Positions 30,739 to 42,827 of a stretch of DNA of 64,000 nt are shown here, piece by piece. Source of the DNA: Oncomelania hupensis (Eukaryota; Mollusca; Gastropoda; Littorinimorpha; Pomatiopsidae); the NCBI GenBank assembly GCA_036898135.1, contig CM072512.1, positions 9,280,498 to 9,344,497 of the forward strand. Direction: 5' to 3'. Every line of letters starts with the position of its first letter. Position 1 is the stretch's first letter. The notes under the pieces were generated by a model. The model saw only the letters and a list, made by a program, of their open reading frames with translations, had not been told where the DNA came from and searched no databases. Position numbers and translations under genes: made by a program.

Positions 30739-32192
30739 TTATTTTTTTGTTTAACCTAAATGCGGGTCCACTTCCACTACTGTTGCTTATAGTTTGATTT
30801 TCGTGATCCTACGTCAGGAAGTTTGTCTTATTATTCAATTCTGTTCACCAAGAGACATGAAATCGAATTAACCATATGTAGCCTACGCCAATAGACACTG
30901 AATTGAGTTAGCCATATGCTCGCCCATGGAGACCTAGCTGAACTTTTATTTGTTTGTTTGTTTTGAAACTTTTCACACAACAAGACACTATGCAGTGTTT
31001 TTATTTGAAGAACGAGGAACATGGAATCCACAAAGTAGAAATAACATGAATTCTCATTTATGAAGCGTGATTGTCCCAAAACCACACAAACTTTGAACTC
31101 AATGCTGCTTTGTTCTGGAATGATTTTACAAACCCCGTTGAAACCTTTAAAATGTAGAACACACATGGCCAAGAAACAACAAAGAAAAAGAAAAAAGAAA
31201 GAGAGAACGAAAGAAAATAAATACACACAAAAAAACAACGGCATTATATTGGATACAAAAATAAAGTGCATAAGGACATTAATTAAATAATTAGTAATGA
31301 ATTCATTGATTTAAACAACATTGAATGTTCGACAATTTTTACGTTATTAACGTTTAAATTATGCAGAAATATTCATATGAGCTCACATCCTTTTTAAAAT
31401 TCACAATAAGTATTGCCCCACTGAAAAAAGCTTACAATTTAAAAAAAACTCTTTCGAAGATGTATTTATTATTACATGAATAAACTCCGTAGTTTTGTGC
31501 ATATTAATAGCAACAGCAGTTGGTTAACCAGCCAACCATCTGGAGATAAAAATAGCATTACCGATTGCTCGTAAGGGTTTTAAATTTAGACTAATAAAAT
31601 AGACCCTACACTACTCCAGACACCAGAGACGCAATCTTAAGCCATGTTATCAAGGTAAAATTAAAAACAATAGAGATCACTCTCTCTCTCTCTCTCTCTG
31701 AGAACCGAAATAGAAAACTAAAACATTAGCGGTGGTTTTCAGCAATGAAAGCCCACTTTATTATTGTTTAATGTAATAACAAAGCCAATTTAACATAAAC
31801 CCGTTTTCGCCAAGAATAAGCAAAGCGTCCAAATTGAGGCCTTTAAAAAATATATATTGTTTTTAACAATTCATGTTACTGTATGGCTTTATTCATGTTA
31901 CTGTATAGCTTATTTAATGTATCTGAAGGCTCTGTGCCGCTCATTCAATTTAACTTAAGGCCAACTTCCTGTGTTGAAACGCTCAAGTCTTTGCGGTGGG
32001 CTTAGGGTAGCTTGGTGGGTCCCATCCCCTCACCAAGCATTCGGGATCCGGTCTTATTCCATTTGTTGTCCCGCTGAAGCGGTGAATTGAAAACTGTTGG
32101 CGACAGCATCCCTTATGTCGCTCCAAACGACCCGACAGGCTGAGAGATTGGGTAGATAATCCGGTGTCGCTCCTCATTAACTCCCCCGTTGT
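30598..32192. other. Intergenic sequence with (AT)n and a dispersed repeat
   Basis: (AT)n lies at 30698-30734. From about 31380 to 31970 the sequence resembles 49640-50235, 57001-57260 and 60095-60440 (blocks ATTAATAGCAACAGC, CACCA-AGACGCA, AGCAATGAAAGCCCACTT), an old dispersed repeat of unknown class. A (CT)n run is at 31679-31699. Confidence 0.55.
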
Positions 32193-32822
32193 GCTGCCGT
32201 GATTTTCTGTATAAATAGTATTCCCACTTTCTGGAAATTTAGTGCTTTAAATTCCCTATCCTATCCTGTCCTGTCCTATCCTATCCTGTCCTATCCTATC
32301 CTAAATTCTCACTGTCGCTTTATTCTCATTTGTTCTTTCTCATTTCTACTCTGTTCTATCAATCTACTATCTTCTTTGCTATACCAGTCATATTTTTTTT
32401 CTTGAAAACTCCCCAAGCTCCTCATTTGTTTATGGGGTCTGTCAGGTCAGCTTGGGGATATTGGACGCTTTCTGTCCAATGGTCACTAGGGCTTTCTATA
32501 TGGTGTTATTATTTAGCAGTGTAGGCATTTTATATGTATGTGTTTTGTTAATATGTTATAATGAAGTTTATATTTTATTTTGGTTTTATAAACGGGGGTT
32601 CCATAAATTAGAGTATAGCCTCAACGTCCCCTGCGTCGGATGCCTTTATTGCACAGTGGCCGGCTGGTGGAATGCCTTCTCACTTTACCACTAGGGTTGT
32701 TTCAGCAGATCTTTTATACGGATCCAAGGTGTCCTCTTTCAACCAAGTTATGGTCCTGATTTTGCGGTCCTGATTGGGCTCTTTGAAGTCCGCTGGACCC
32801 TGTAAGCAATGAATAACTAATT
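32193..32822 (+). mobile_element. Diverged retroposon copy (AACTAA-tail subfamily)
   Basis: It matches from the TATAAATAGTATTCCCACTTT block to GTCCGCTGGACCCTG and ends in AATGAATAACTAATTA. An extra TATCC-repeat stretch at 32256-32305, like an RTE tail, is inserted in it. The paired head is degraded. Confidence 0.7.
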
Positions 32823-33144
32823 AGCTGCTAAGGCATTTCCAGAAAATACAAAGATTTGTTTTTTCGGATTGCATCTAAAATAGCTCGACTGCAAATCGCT
32901 TAAAAGAATATTGAAAATAAGGAAAGAAAGCTTAAATAATAGTAATGTTTTAAAAATTCAAACTATATATTTATTTTCTTTTTCTTATTTTTATTTTTTT
33001 TTTGTATTCATTTATTATTAACGTGGTAAAGTAATATATAAAGAAATATTTCAGAGACAGAGTACTGACTTTTTTATCAGATTCAGATTTTATAATTGTA
33101 TGGTGTTTCAAAAACAATTTTTGAAATCAAATATTTTGTGCTCT

Positions 33145-36100
33145 GTGGGTTCGGGCATTAAATAGAATAGACCCAACGTTTCCCGGCGTGTCGTAAGAGG
33201 CGACTAACAGGGGTGATGTTAGCACGGCATCACTGGGCGAAAGTCTTCTACACAGAAGTCACCGGCCAGGGCGGAGGAACCTCACGTTACTACAGGTTCA
33301 ACGACCATGTGCTCAGGGCCAAGGCGAGCCACACTGTATTCGTGGATTTCGGCTGTGGCCAACAGCCTGGAGAGGATTGGGCACCGCCAGGTCTTTTTTG
33401 CCCAAGACACACTACATGATGACACAATCCACTAATTCCATACCGGATCGGTCGTCGCCCGGGTCGTCACACGGCACAAGGACCGCGCCTTCCGTTGGCC
33501 ACCAGGACGGAGGTGTTAAGTATGCTACTGATGGACAATTTAGCAAGATCCGCACGAGAAACAACATCGTCATAGGAACCTGGAATGTCAGGACCCTAAC
33601 TGCGGAAGGAAAATTAGAAGAACTGGCCCACGAATTGGACCACTATCGATGGAATGTTCTAGGTATCAGCGAACTGCGCTGGAAAGGCCTAGGTGAAACA
33701 ACGACCGACAAAGGCCACAAGCTCTATTTCAGCGGTAGGGATGACAGGCACGAACACGGCGTTGGATTCTTGGTCCACAAGAACATTCTAGCCACTGTCA
33801 TGGGTTGCCGCCCAGTCTCCAGTAGACTCATTACCATCCGCCTGAGAGCAGCCCCTTTCAACATCACCATCATCCAGGCCTACGCCCCAACATCAGACTA
33901 TGACGACAGCGAAGTGGAGGATTTTTATGAAAATCTACAGGCGGTCCTTGACCAAGTGCCGAAGAAGGACATAGTCATAGTGCAAGGCGACTGGAATGCC
34001 AAGGTTGGCCAAGATGCGCACTACAACTGGGGAGACACATGTGGACCCCACTGCAACAACGAGACAAATGACAGGGGTCTGAGACTCTTGGAGTTTGCCA
34101 GATACAACAATCTGGTACTGGCAAACACGCTTGGTCTCCACAAAAACTCCAGACGATGGACATGGCACAGTCCTGGCGGGGAGCATCACAACCAAATAGA
34201 CTACATCATGGTCAAGAAACGCTTCAGATCAAGCATCAACATTGGCAGGACACGTACTTTTCCAGGAGCAGACATCGGAAGTGACCACGATCTCGTGATG
34301 ATGTCTTTCCGGCTCCACTTGAAGAGAGTAAATACAGCAAAGTGCACTAGACTGAAGTTCGACCTGGACAAACTGCAAGACCCGGAGGTGGCAGAACTAT
34401 TTCAGGCCACAATTGGAGGGAAATTTGCACCACTGCTCATTTTGGGGGCTGGTGAAGTAGATGTCAACACCATGACCACCACCTTCAACTCAGCTGTGAC
34501 AGATGCCGCCACTGAGATCCTTGGCAAGCACCGACCAAAGAAGAAGCTGTGGATCACACCTGAACTTTTGGATCTGTGTGATAAACGAAGAGAGATGAAA
34601 AAGAAAAAGAACACCTCACAGGGAGCTGATGTCTACCGAAAAATCAACAATGACATCCGAAAAGGCATGCTCACAGCAAAGGAGAACTGGATAGAAGATC
34701 AATGCCAGGAAATAGAGAACAGTCTGAACAAGAACAACAGCAAGAAGGCCTACCAGACTGTGAAGCGGCTGACAAGTGTCAAACAGCCCAAAGTCTCCAC
34801 TATCCAAAGCAAGTCTGGCATATGCCTTACAGAAGAACAAGAAGTCTTGGACAGATGGACAGAGTACTGCTCTGACCTTTACAACCATACACCAAATGGA
34901 GACCCATCAGTTCTAGCATGTCCCGAGAACAGAGAAGAAGAAGAAATCCTCCCAATTCTCCGGGAAGAAGTTGAGGCAGCAGTGCAAGCGCTAAAGAAAG
35001 GGAAGTCAGCGGGAGTGGACAACATACCCGCGGAACTGCTACAAGCAGGAGGAGAAGAGATGATTGATGTCCTCACCATTATCTGTAACAAGATCAGGCA
35101 GAGTGGGGAGTGGCCTATACCATGGACCCAGTCGCTTGTCATCACTCTTCCCAAAAAAGGTAACCTTCAGGAGTGTGAAAATTACCGGACCATCAGCCTC
35201 ATCAGCCATCCCAGCAAGGTCCTCCTGAAAATAATACTCAACAGGTTGAAACCCCAAGCTGAACAAATCATAGCTGAAGAACAAGCAGGATTCAGGGCAG
35301 GGCGAAGTACCACTGAGCAGATTTTCAACCTCAGAATAATCTGTGAAAAATACCTACAGCACCAACAACATCTATATCATGTGTTCATAGACTTCAAGAA
35401 GGCGTTTGACCGAGTCTGGCATGCAGCTCTATGGGCAACAATGAAAGTGTACAACATCAGCCCTAAAATTATTGAAGTCATCAAAAGCCTGTATGACAAG
35501 GCTACCAGTGCAGTCCTCCACAACAGAGCCATCGGGAATTGGTTCAGAACAACAATCGGTGTGCGTCAAGGATGCCTACTCTCTCCAACACTCTTCAACA
35601 TCTTCCTAGAGCGCATCATGTCGGATGCTCTTGCAGACCATGAAGGCACAGTCAGCATAGGGGGTAGAGCAATCTCCAATCTTCGTTTTGCAGATGACAT
35701 TGATGGATTGGCTGGAGAGGAACAAGAACTTGAACAGCTGGTACAGAGGCTTGACACCACCTCCAAAGCCTATGGAATGGAAATAAGTGCAGAGAAGACC
35801 AAAATGATGACCAACAACACCAATGGCATCAATACAGACATCAAAGTCCAAGGCCAATCCCTCGACACAGTGCATAGCTTCAAATATTTAGGAGCCATTG
35901 TATCAGACAATGGGTCCCGACAGGAAGTCCTCTCCAGGATCGCACAAACAACTGCTGCCCTGACAAGGTTGAAGCCCATTTGGAAAGACAGGACCATCAG
36001 TCTACATTCCAAAGTAAGACTGCTGCGCTCCCTTGTCATCTCCATCTTCCTATATGCTTGCGAAGCATGGACCCTCACAGCAGATCTCCAACGAAGAATA

Positions 36101-36505
36101 CAAAGCATGGAGATGAGGTGCTACAGAAGACTTCTGGGCATTTCCTATACCCAACACATCACCAACGACGAAGTCCGACAGACCATCACACAAGCCATTG
36201 GACAACACGATGACCTGCTAACAGTGGTGAAGAAACGGAAACTTCGGTGGTATGGCCACGTCACCAGATCATCAGGCCTTGCAAAGACTATTCTGCAAGG
36301 CACAGTGCAAGGAGGTAGAAGAAGAGGGAGACCGAAAAAGAGGAGGGAGGACAACATTCGAGAATGGACTGGTTTGACACTGAGCGAAGCCATCAGGGCT
36401 GCTGAGGACAGAGAAAGATGGAGTATGCTGGTTAAACGATCATCTGTGGTGCCCCTACGACCTTCGGGTTACGGGACAGGATAGGATAGGATAGGATAGG
36501 ATAGG
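33145..36505 (+). mobile_element. RTE-type LINE, full length with intact coding frame
   Basis: The element runs from GTGGGTTCGGGCA through a 270-bp leader, which includes GTGTCGTAAGAGGCGACTAA (a block also found at 12530-12560 in the other full-length copy), to a tail of about five GGATA units. There is almost no 3' UTR, as is usual for RTE elements. I could not find a clear target-site duplication. Together with its frame this is the only apparently coding-competent member of the family here. Confidence 0.9.
33416..36484 (+). CDS. RTE-type endonuclease-reverse transcriptase, intact
   Basis: From ATG 33416 the frame encodes 1022 residues; it is also open upstream to a TTG at 33377. The N-terminal half is an apurinic-type endonuclease (GTWNVRTL, SELRWKG, GDWNAKVG, DYIMV, GSDHD), related to the domain annotated in vertebrates as craniofacial development protein 2-like. 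The second half is a reverse transcriptase (GVDNIPAELL, FIDFKKAFDRVW, GVRQGCLLSP, catalytic FADD at 35687-35698) and ends with a basic C-terminal region (KKRKLRWYGHV). The protein nicks the target and primes cDNA synthesis there. The stop codon TAG (36482-36484) lies within the GGATAG tail repeat. Frame integrity suggests recent or current activity. Confidence 0.92.
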   Translation: MMTQSTNSIPDRSSPGSSHGTRTAPSVGHQDGGVKYATDGQFSKIRTRNNIVIGTWNVRTLTAEGKLEELAHELDHYRWNVLGISELRWKGLGETTTDKGHKLYFSGRDDRHEHGVGFLVHKNILATVMGCRPVSSRLITIRLRAAPFNITIIQAYAPTSDYDDSEVEDFYENLQAVLDQVPKKDIVIVQGDWNAKVGQDAHYNWGDTCGPHCNNETNDRGLRLLEFARYNNLVLANTLGLHKNSRRWTWHSPGGEHHNQIDYIMVKKRFRSSINIGRTRTFPGADIGSDHDLVMMSFRLHLKRVNTAKCTRLKFDLDKLQDPEVAELFQATIGGKFAPLLILGAGEVDVNTMTTTFNSAVTDAATEILGKHRPKKKLWITPELLDLCDKRREMKKKKNTSQGADVYRKINNDIRKGMLTAKENWIEDQCQEIENSLNKNNSKKAYQTVKRLTSVKQPKVSTIQSKSGICLTEEQEVLDRWTEYCSDLYNHTPNGDPSVLACPENREEEEILPILREEVEAAVQALKKGKSAGVDNIPAELLQAGGEEMIDVLTIICNKIRQSGEWPIPWTQSLVITLPKKGNLQECENYRTISLISHPSKVLLKIILNRLKPQAEQIIAEEQAGFRAGRSTTEQIFNLRIICEKYLQHQQHLYHVFIDFKKAFDRVWHAALWATMKVYNISPKIIEVIKSLYDKATSAVLHNRAIGNWFRTTIGVRQGCLLSPTLFNIFLERIMSDALADHEGTVSIGGRAISNLRFADDIDGLAGEEQELEQLVQRLDTTSKAYGMEISAEKTKMMTNNTNGINTDIKVQGQSLDTVHSFKYLGAIVSDNGSRQEVLSRIAQTTAALTRLKPIWKDRTISLHSKVRLLRSLVISIFLYACEAWTLTADLQRRIQSMEMRCYRRLLGISYTQHITNDEVRQTITQAIGQHDDLLTVVKKRKLRWYGHVTRSSGLAKTILQGTVQGGRRRGRPKKRREDNIREWTGLTLSEAIRAAEDRERWSMLVKRSSVVPLRPSGYGTG

Positions 36506-36509
36506 TGTC

Positions 36510-38430
36510 ATAGATAGCATTCATTTTGTTTTAGGTCAAAAGACGTGGTCAACAAAAAAAAAATAAAAACGTTGGTCTTAGTCACTTTTTGAATCATCAC
36601 ATGGGATCAGGGATAATGGGGGTCAGGTTCTTTAGTTTTCTGTTAATTTATTTACACTCAACATATTTTTTTTCTTAAAGTTGCAGCTGAAGCGTAACTA
36701 TTAAGTAATTTTTGTTGAAGGAATCACAATCGGTGATCATTACCAGAATAGAAGAAGTGATAGTTTACCAGCATATAATAAATAATAACTACCAGCTTAT
36801 AAGAAGTAATAACTACCAGCATATAAGAAGTAATAACTACCAGCATATCATCTCAAAGCATATATATAGGTCTATAAAAAAAATACGACTCATGTTTTAA
36901 TTTTTTAATGGTTATTTTATTTATTTTATTTATTTTTTTAAATTTTTTTAAAATGCATATTTTGAACTTTTTCTTTCCTTTTACATTTTTACAATTAAAT
37001 TTTAAAAATAAATATAGAGCTGACAGTAGTATTTACTAGCACATAAAATTACAAGCAGTGACGCACTACGTAGCAGCCGAGACTTTCGTTCGCCACTTGC
37101 CTTGTGAGAAGTACAGGGCGCAGAACTCGGCTACGCTGCGTGAAGCAATGGCTGTGCGTAATGTTTAGCAGCTGAACGTTTGTTGTTTTTTTTTGTTACA
37201 GGGGACTCACTTTTGACCGCGCCACCTCCAGATCCATAAACGTTCACCGTGAGCGTTGCAACACTGAAAAGAGAAGCTTAACAAAACCGTAGAAAGTATA
37301 GATGTGGTTTTCATGAATCGATACATTCTGGATCACAAAGGGTACGATGGCTAGAATACTGTACGAATACGATCACTTTATTATCTCAGTCAAAGAGAAA
37401 TTCACACGTGGTGCCAGATATAAATGTTACAAGACGATAAAGGACAGTATAGCAACAATAAACAGTAAACAGTAAAACAGGATAAAAGTATATCAAGAAG
37501 ACATTACTGAATTAACCATTTAAAACTGTAATCATAAGAAGTTACATGGGGGAAACAAATACCTATCACATGATTTACGTTCAGTGTCATAATCATGATA
37601 GAATGCAACATAACAATCACTGTTGGCAAGCAATAATCGCATCAATATACAACACTCTGTATGCACAGAGCTTGCATTGGTTGTGTGTGATTTTGCAAAT
37701 GGCCGCTCGTTTGGTCAAATTTGAATAGCTTGCCTGGTTACCGTTTATTTTCTTCACAACTGACCGACTCCTGGCTTTTTAGCTTTATGTTATTAAAATC
37801 GGCGATCTTTTTTTTTTTTTTTAAATTGTTGATGAGTCTAATTCGTGTTATTGTTTTCTGTTTACTGCTAATGCGAATTGTGACATCCGTTGAAAATTGT
37901 TAATTGTACACTTCTAAAGGTAGATATTTTTTGTTTTTGTGTTTTGTTGTTTTGTTGTTGTTTTTTTTAACATATGTTGTATCTTCAGTTGTGTTTCTTT
38001 CTAATTCACAATTTAATGCGTTTAAATTGTGATTTAAAAAAAAGAATCTTTTGGACTAATTTCAAAAAACGGATACTCTTTTGTTGTGTCTGAATTTGAC
38101 ATTTCTGTCGTCTGCTAGAATTTCCATTGTAAAATCTGGTTGTGAGCTGAAGTGAATGTCGTTAAATGTGATGTACCGCTATGGTACGGTGAAATGTTAA
38201 TACGAATACATGTATTATTGTACAACGTGTTATATATACAATTTGTATAAAATTACACGACACTGACAGTACGCCAAGGCTCCTTTCAATATACTTGTTC
38301 TTGTCTTACGTTAATTGGGTTTCTTCAAACATTACATTCATTCTTTGTTGGTTGCTTTTGAATGGATTTATGAATAAAGTATTTGTACATAAAACGTCTA
38401 TGTGATTTTTGTATGCTGCGTTATGTTTTA
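36510..38430. other. AT-rich intergenic sequence, nothing recognised
   Basis: No exon or element is supported apart from a tandem repeat at 36764-36852. A short poly-T tract lies near 37810. Confidence 0.6.
36764..36852. repeat. Tandem repeat of about 26 bp, four units
   Basis: Units share TAATAACTACCAGC(A/T)TAT, with AAGAAG between them. Confidence 0.8.
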
Positions 38431-39050
38431 CCCCGTAGGGGTGCCTGGGTTTTCTGTACAATTAGTATCCCCCCATTTTGTGGAAATTGCTTTAATTTAC
38501 CACTGTTTCTGTCATTCTCATATGTTCCTTCCTCTTCTTAATCTGTTCTATCAATCTACTATCTTCTTTCTTATTCACTAGACCAGTCACCTAATTTTTT
38601 TCTTGAAAACTCTACCAGAACTCTTCCTCTGTATCCCCCGTTGGGGTGCCGGGGGTTTCAATATAAATGGTATCCCCACTTTCTGGAAATTTAGTGCTTT
38701 AAATTCCCACTGTCGCTGTCTTTCTCATTTGCTCTTTCTCATTCCTGCTCTGTTCTATCAATCTGCTATACTATCTTCTTCTTTGCTAGACCAGTTATCT
38801 ACCTTTTTTCTTGAAAAACCTTCCGGGACAAGACTCCTTATTTGTGTATGAGGTCTGTTGGATCAGCTTGGGAATATTGGACGCTTTCTGCCAGGTGGTC
38901 ACTAGGGCTTCCTATGATGTTATTTAGCAATGTAGGCATTTTATATGTATGTGTTTTGGTGATAATTTATAATGATGTTTGTATTCTATTTTGTTTTTGT
39001 AAACGGGGGTTCGATAAATTAGAGTACAGCCTCAGCGTCCCCTGCGTGGG
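38431..39050 (+). mobile_element. Retroposon copy interrupted by a second copy of the same family
   Basis: 38431-38634 is the 5' part of a diverged copy (head CCCCGTAGGGG). At 38635 a new, less diverged copy begins (CCCCCGTTGGGGTGCC) and runs to 39050, where the LTR element enters after CCCTGCGTGGG. The missing 3' halves of both copies would lie beyond the LTR element and are not seen after the assembly gap. Confidence 0.75.
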
Positions 39051-39684
39051 TGTTACACTCAGTTCGATGATGGTGTTTTTCTTTATCAGTAGTGGATTCA
39101 GCCCCAATGCTGAAGTACTGATGAGTGTAGCTCAGATTCGTTTATTCACGCAACCCGCTCAAGCAGCATACAAGTCACTAAGTCGACGTATGAAGTTTTC
39201 CACTTTTTATTCAGCACACATCAACAACTGCATACAATTCTCAACTCAACTCAACAACTTTCAAATTTACTTTCCAGCTTCACTATCAACAACAATCTCT
39301 CAACAACAGTGCGGCACACAATTTTATAATCTCTCTCTCTTCCCGCACAATTTCGAACCCGGTAGAAATGACGCACTACCACCAATCGAATAAAAGATCG
39401 TCATCACTGACTTACGTCATACATTATTATTTCTCCTTCCGGAACGTCCTCTTGCTTCGACATGTATCGGGAAATTTCTATCGAGAGTAAACACGCAGAT
39501 CCAGAAAATTCTCCAGTAATATCGACTAACGCAAATCATCAACGTTATACAAAGCCTCTCCTAACAACAATGCAAACTCAAATCAAAGGTAAATAAACTC
39601 CATTATTGAATACTTTGCAAAACGAAACGATTAGATCTATCGTGCGCGTTTCCGACATACTTTCGTTCGCGTTTCAACGTAACA
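39051..39684 (-). repeat. 3' LTR of gypsy-type element, copy 1 (634 bp)
   Basis: The LTR reads TGTTAC...GTAACA at its ends on either strand and matches the LTR at 50281-50913. On the - strand it is preceded by a polypurine tract (39685-39697 on +: TAACCCCCCACTC), as expected for a 3' LTR. Confidence 0.88.
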
Positions 39685-39888
39685 TAACCCCCCACTCAAG
39701 AAGAAATTTACCCAATTTCTTTCAACAACGTTGAAACGTAATGCACAAAGTCCACAATTGAAACTAATTTAAGACTTTCTGAATACTGTAATTGCGCTCA
39801 GCTTATCTACACATAGTCAATGGTTTTCATCTTCAAGTCTATCTGGATATTGTCAATGTTCACAGTTCATCCACACAGTCAATGTTCT

Positions 39889-41930
39889 TTACTCACACAC
39901 TCTGCTGAGGAAGTCCGCACCAACATTGTCTGATCCTTTGATAGATTCTACTCGCATGTTAAAGTTCTGCAAGTACATAGCCCATCTCATGATCCGACTG
40001 TTCACAAACTTGGCAGAGTTCAAGTAAGTTAGCGGCTTGTGATCAGTCTGTAGCACGAACTTCACTCCTTGAAGGTACAGTTCGAACTTCCGGATTCCCC
40101 ATATGATGGCAAGGCACTCTTTCTCCATGGTCGAGTAATTTTTCTCAGCCCTGGACAGCTTCTTGCTGGCGTAACTGACCGGAAATAGTTTCCCTTCGTG
40201 TTCTTGCATCAGTATGGCGCCGATGCCTTCGTCCGCTGCGTCTGTCCTTAAGACGAATTCCTTGGAAGTATCGGGCAGTCGTAGCACCGGATCCTTCGAA
40301 AGGAGGTCGCGCACAGTCTGGTATGCCCTCTCCTGAGACGGTCCCCACTGCACTTGGTTTGGACAGCCTTTCCGCACCAGGTCCGACAAGGGTGCTGTGA
40401 TGGCGGAGTAGTTTGGTACAAACTCCCTGTAATATCCAGCCAACCCCAGGAAAGATCGCACCTGCTTCTTCGTTTGGGGACGTGGTGCGTTCAGAATCTT
40501 GGTGACGTTTTCCAGCAGAAGCCCTTTTTGTCCTTCTTTCAGCGAATGGCCGATAAAGTCGACGTTGTCAGTCCCCAGAATGCACTTACTGGGTCTCACG
40601 GTCAGGTTAGCTTCTGTTAGACGGTGAAACAGCTCCCTCAAGGTCTGCAGATGCTCTTCCCAGGTGCGGGTGTGGACTAGCAAGTCGTCCCAGTAACACA
40701 CGACGTTGTCCATCCCTTTGAGCATCTTCCTCATTCCTCTCTTCAGGGTAGCTCCGCTGTTGACCATGCCAAAGGGCATCCTTAGGCACTCGTACGTCCC
40801 ATCAGGAGTTATGAAAGCAGTCTTTGGTATGTCCTGTTGACGCATGGGTACTTGCCAATAACCCTTGCTGAGGTCAATCTTTGAGAAGATTCTACTCCCC
40901 GATAATTGGCGGAAGAGGTCTGCTGCGGTAGGCATCGGCTCAGGGTCGAAGACGGTGATCTTATTAACCTTCCTGTAGTCGATGCATACTCTGTTGCTGC
41001 CGTCCTTCTTCTTCACGACCACGACAGGGGACGCGTAGGGGGAACTGGACTCCCTGATGATGCCCATCTTCAGCATCTCATCGATGTCTTTCTTCAAGGA
41101 TTCGCGGGCCTTGAAAGGGATCGGAAAGGGTTTTGATCGAACGGGAATATTTGAAGTGAGGTGGACTTCATGTTCGACCAAAGTCGTAGAGCCTGGGACA
41201 TCGCTGAAGCTATGGGGAAACTCGCCCATAAGGTCCTTGAGCTCAATCTTTTGACCTTCTGTCAAGCGTGGTCCTAGCTTAACATCATTGATGCCTTCTT
41301 TGCTGTGGAAGTCTCCCAGTTCCAACAGTTCCTCACTGTCAAAGCTGTTGTCGATCTCAGCTGCTGTTGCTGCATGCACAGTCTCTGATGGCCTTTCCAC
41401 GTACAGCTTAAGGAGGTTGGCATGGTATATCTTGGAATGCTGGCCGACCTTCACCTTATAGTCGTTGATCCCCACCACGGTCTCCACTTCGTACGGGCCT
41501 TTCCACTGCATCAGCAACTTATTATGATCAGTAGGTAGCAGCACCAGCACTTTGTTGCCAGGTTTGAACTTCCTGTTCACAGCCCTACGATCATAGTAAT
41601 GCTTTCCACAGTCCTGGGACTTCTTCAGGTTTTCTCTGGCTATCTCGAGAGTCTGCTCCAGCTTCTCCCGTAGCTCAAACACGTACTGGTAGCTGTTCTT
41701 CACCTCTGGGGTGTCTACTTCTTTCGTCCACAGTTCTTTTAGGATGTGCATCGGCCCTCGGATGGTTCTTCCGTACAGCAGCTCGAACGGAGAAAAGCCG
41801 GTGGACTCCTGCGGTACTTCTCTGTAGGCGAAAAGTAGGGCGTTGATGTAGCGATGCCATTGTCTGGGCTGCTCGCTGCACAGTTTCTTCAGGGTGGACT
41901 TCAGCGTAGCATTGAACTTCTCGACAAGCC
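39889..41930 (-). CDS. Gypsy-type pol 3' half: integrase end, reverse transcriptase, RNase H
   Basis: The frame is uninterrupted from the gap (41930) to the stop at 39889, about 680 residues. It starts in the integrase core (LVEKFN, the Glu of the DDE triad), continues with the integrase C-terminal domain, then a reverse transcriptase (VCIDYRKVNKIT, KIDLSKGYWQVP, MPFGMVNSGA, YWDD at 40684-40695) and an RNase H (LRTDAADEGIGA, TMEKECLAI, TDHKPLTY) ending DFLSRVCE. Integrase therefore lies upstream of reverse transcriptase, unlike ordinary Ty3/gypsy elements. The catalytic motif is YWDD in both copies, so it is a family trait. The protein would copy and integrate the element. Confidence 0.88.
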
Positions 41931-42430
41931 NNNNNNNNNNNNNNNNNNNNNNNNNNNNNNNNNNNNNNNNNNNNNNNNNNNNNNNNNNNNNNNNNNNNNN
42001 NNNNNNNNNNNNNNNNNNNNNNNNNNNNNNNNNNNNNNNNNNNNNNNNNNNNNNNNNNNNNNNNNNNNNNNNNNNNNNNNNNNNNNNNNNNNNNNNNNNN
42101 NNNNNNNNNNNNNNNNNNNNNNNNNNNNNNNNNNNNNNNNNNNNNNNNNNNNNNNNNNNNNNNNNNNNNNNNNNNNNNNNNNNNNNNNNNNNNNNNNNNN
42201 NNNNNNNNNNNNNNNNNNNNNNNNNNNNNNNNNNNNNNNNNNNNNNNNNNNNNNNNNNNNNNNNNNNNNNNNNNNNNNNNNNNNNNNNNNNNNNNNNNNN
42301 NNNNNNNNNNNNNNNNNNNNNNNNNNNNNNNNNNNNNNNNNNNNNNNNNNNNNNNNNNNNNNNNNNNNNNNNNNNNNNNNNNNNNNNNNNNNNNNNNNNN
42401 NNNNNNNNNNNNNNNNNNNNNNNNNNNNNN
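41931..42430. other. Assembly gap (500 N)
   Basis: Exactly 500 N, the usual placeholder for a gap of unknown size. It falls in the repeated integrase region of the LTR element, where the other copy could confuse assembly. Confidence 0.98.
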
Positions 42431-42812
42431 CTCGGATCGTTGATCGTTGATCGTTCGCGTACTGACGATCTAAGGGAGAGCACCGTACTCACTAACAAGC
42501 AATCTTTCGCAACTCATAGCAATATTCGGTTACTTCCCTTCGTTCTTTCCACGCACAGATGAAGAGAGACACGAGAAACAGATTTTAAAAAAAAAAAGAA
42601 GAAGAAAGAAGGAAAAAAAAGAAAAGAAAGAAAGAAAGAAAGAAAAATATTTTTGACGAAAAAAAAAAATAAACACTCTTTCAATGGTGGAAATTACGCC
42701 AATGATACGCTGGACCAGAAAAATAAAATCTTTAGATACTGACGCTAACAATGAAATTTGAATCGGGCCACTTGATCCAGTCTGAGCAGAACTTATTTCC
42801 TTACGCGCGGTT
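42431..42812. other. Sequence after the gap, nothing recognised
   Basis: Short GATCGTT repeats at 42435-42460 and a purine-rich A/G tract at 42580-42670. It matches neither the LTR nor the expected remainder of the interrupted retroposon. Confidence 0.5.
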
Positions 42813-42827
42813 TATTCATCATAATAT

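Larger units (their letters stand above)
39051..41930 (-). mobile_element. Ty3/gypsy-type LTR element, copy 1, cut by assembly gap
   Basis: The - strand element contains, from the gap downstream: end of integrase, reverse transcriptase, RNase H, a short 3' untranslated stretch, polypurine tract and 3' LTR. The 5' LTR, gag, protease and most of integrase are not present and would need more than 3 kb, so the 500-N gap stands for an unknown length. Confidence 0.88.

Noticed and set aside
34616..35154. Antisense frames within the RTE element (also 10627-11162 and 33935-34195)
   Set aside because: They are shadows of the coding strand and recur in every copy at the same place.
41854..42562. Frames running through the N gap
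   Set aside because: They exist only because N is translated as unknown residue.
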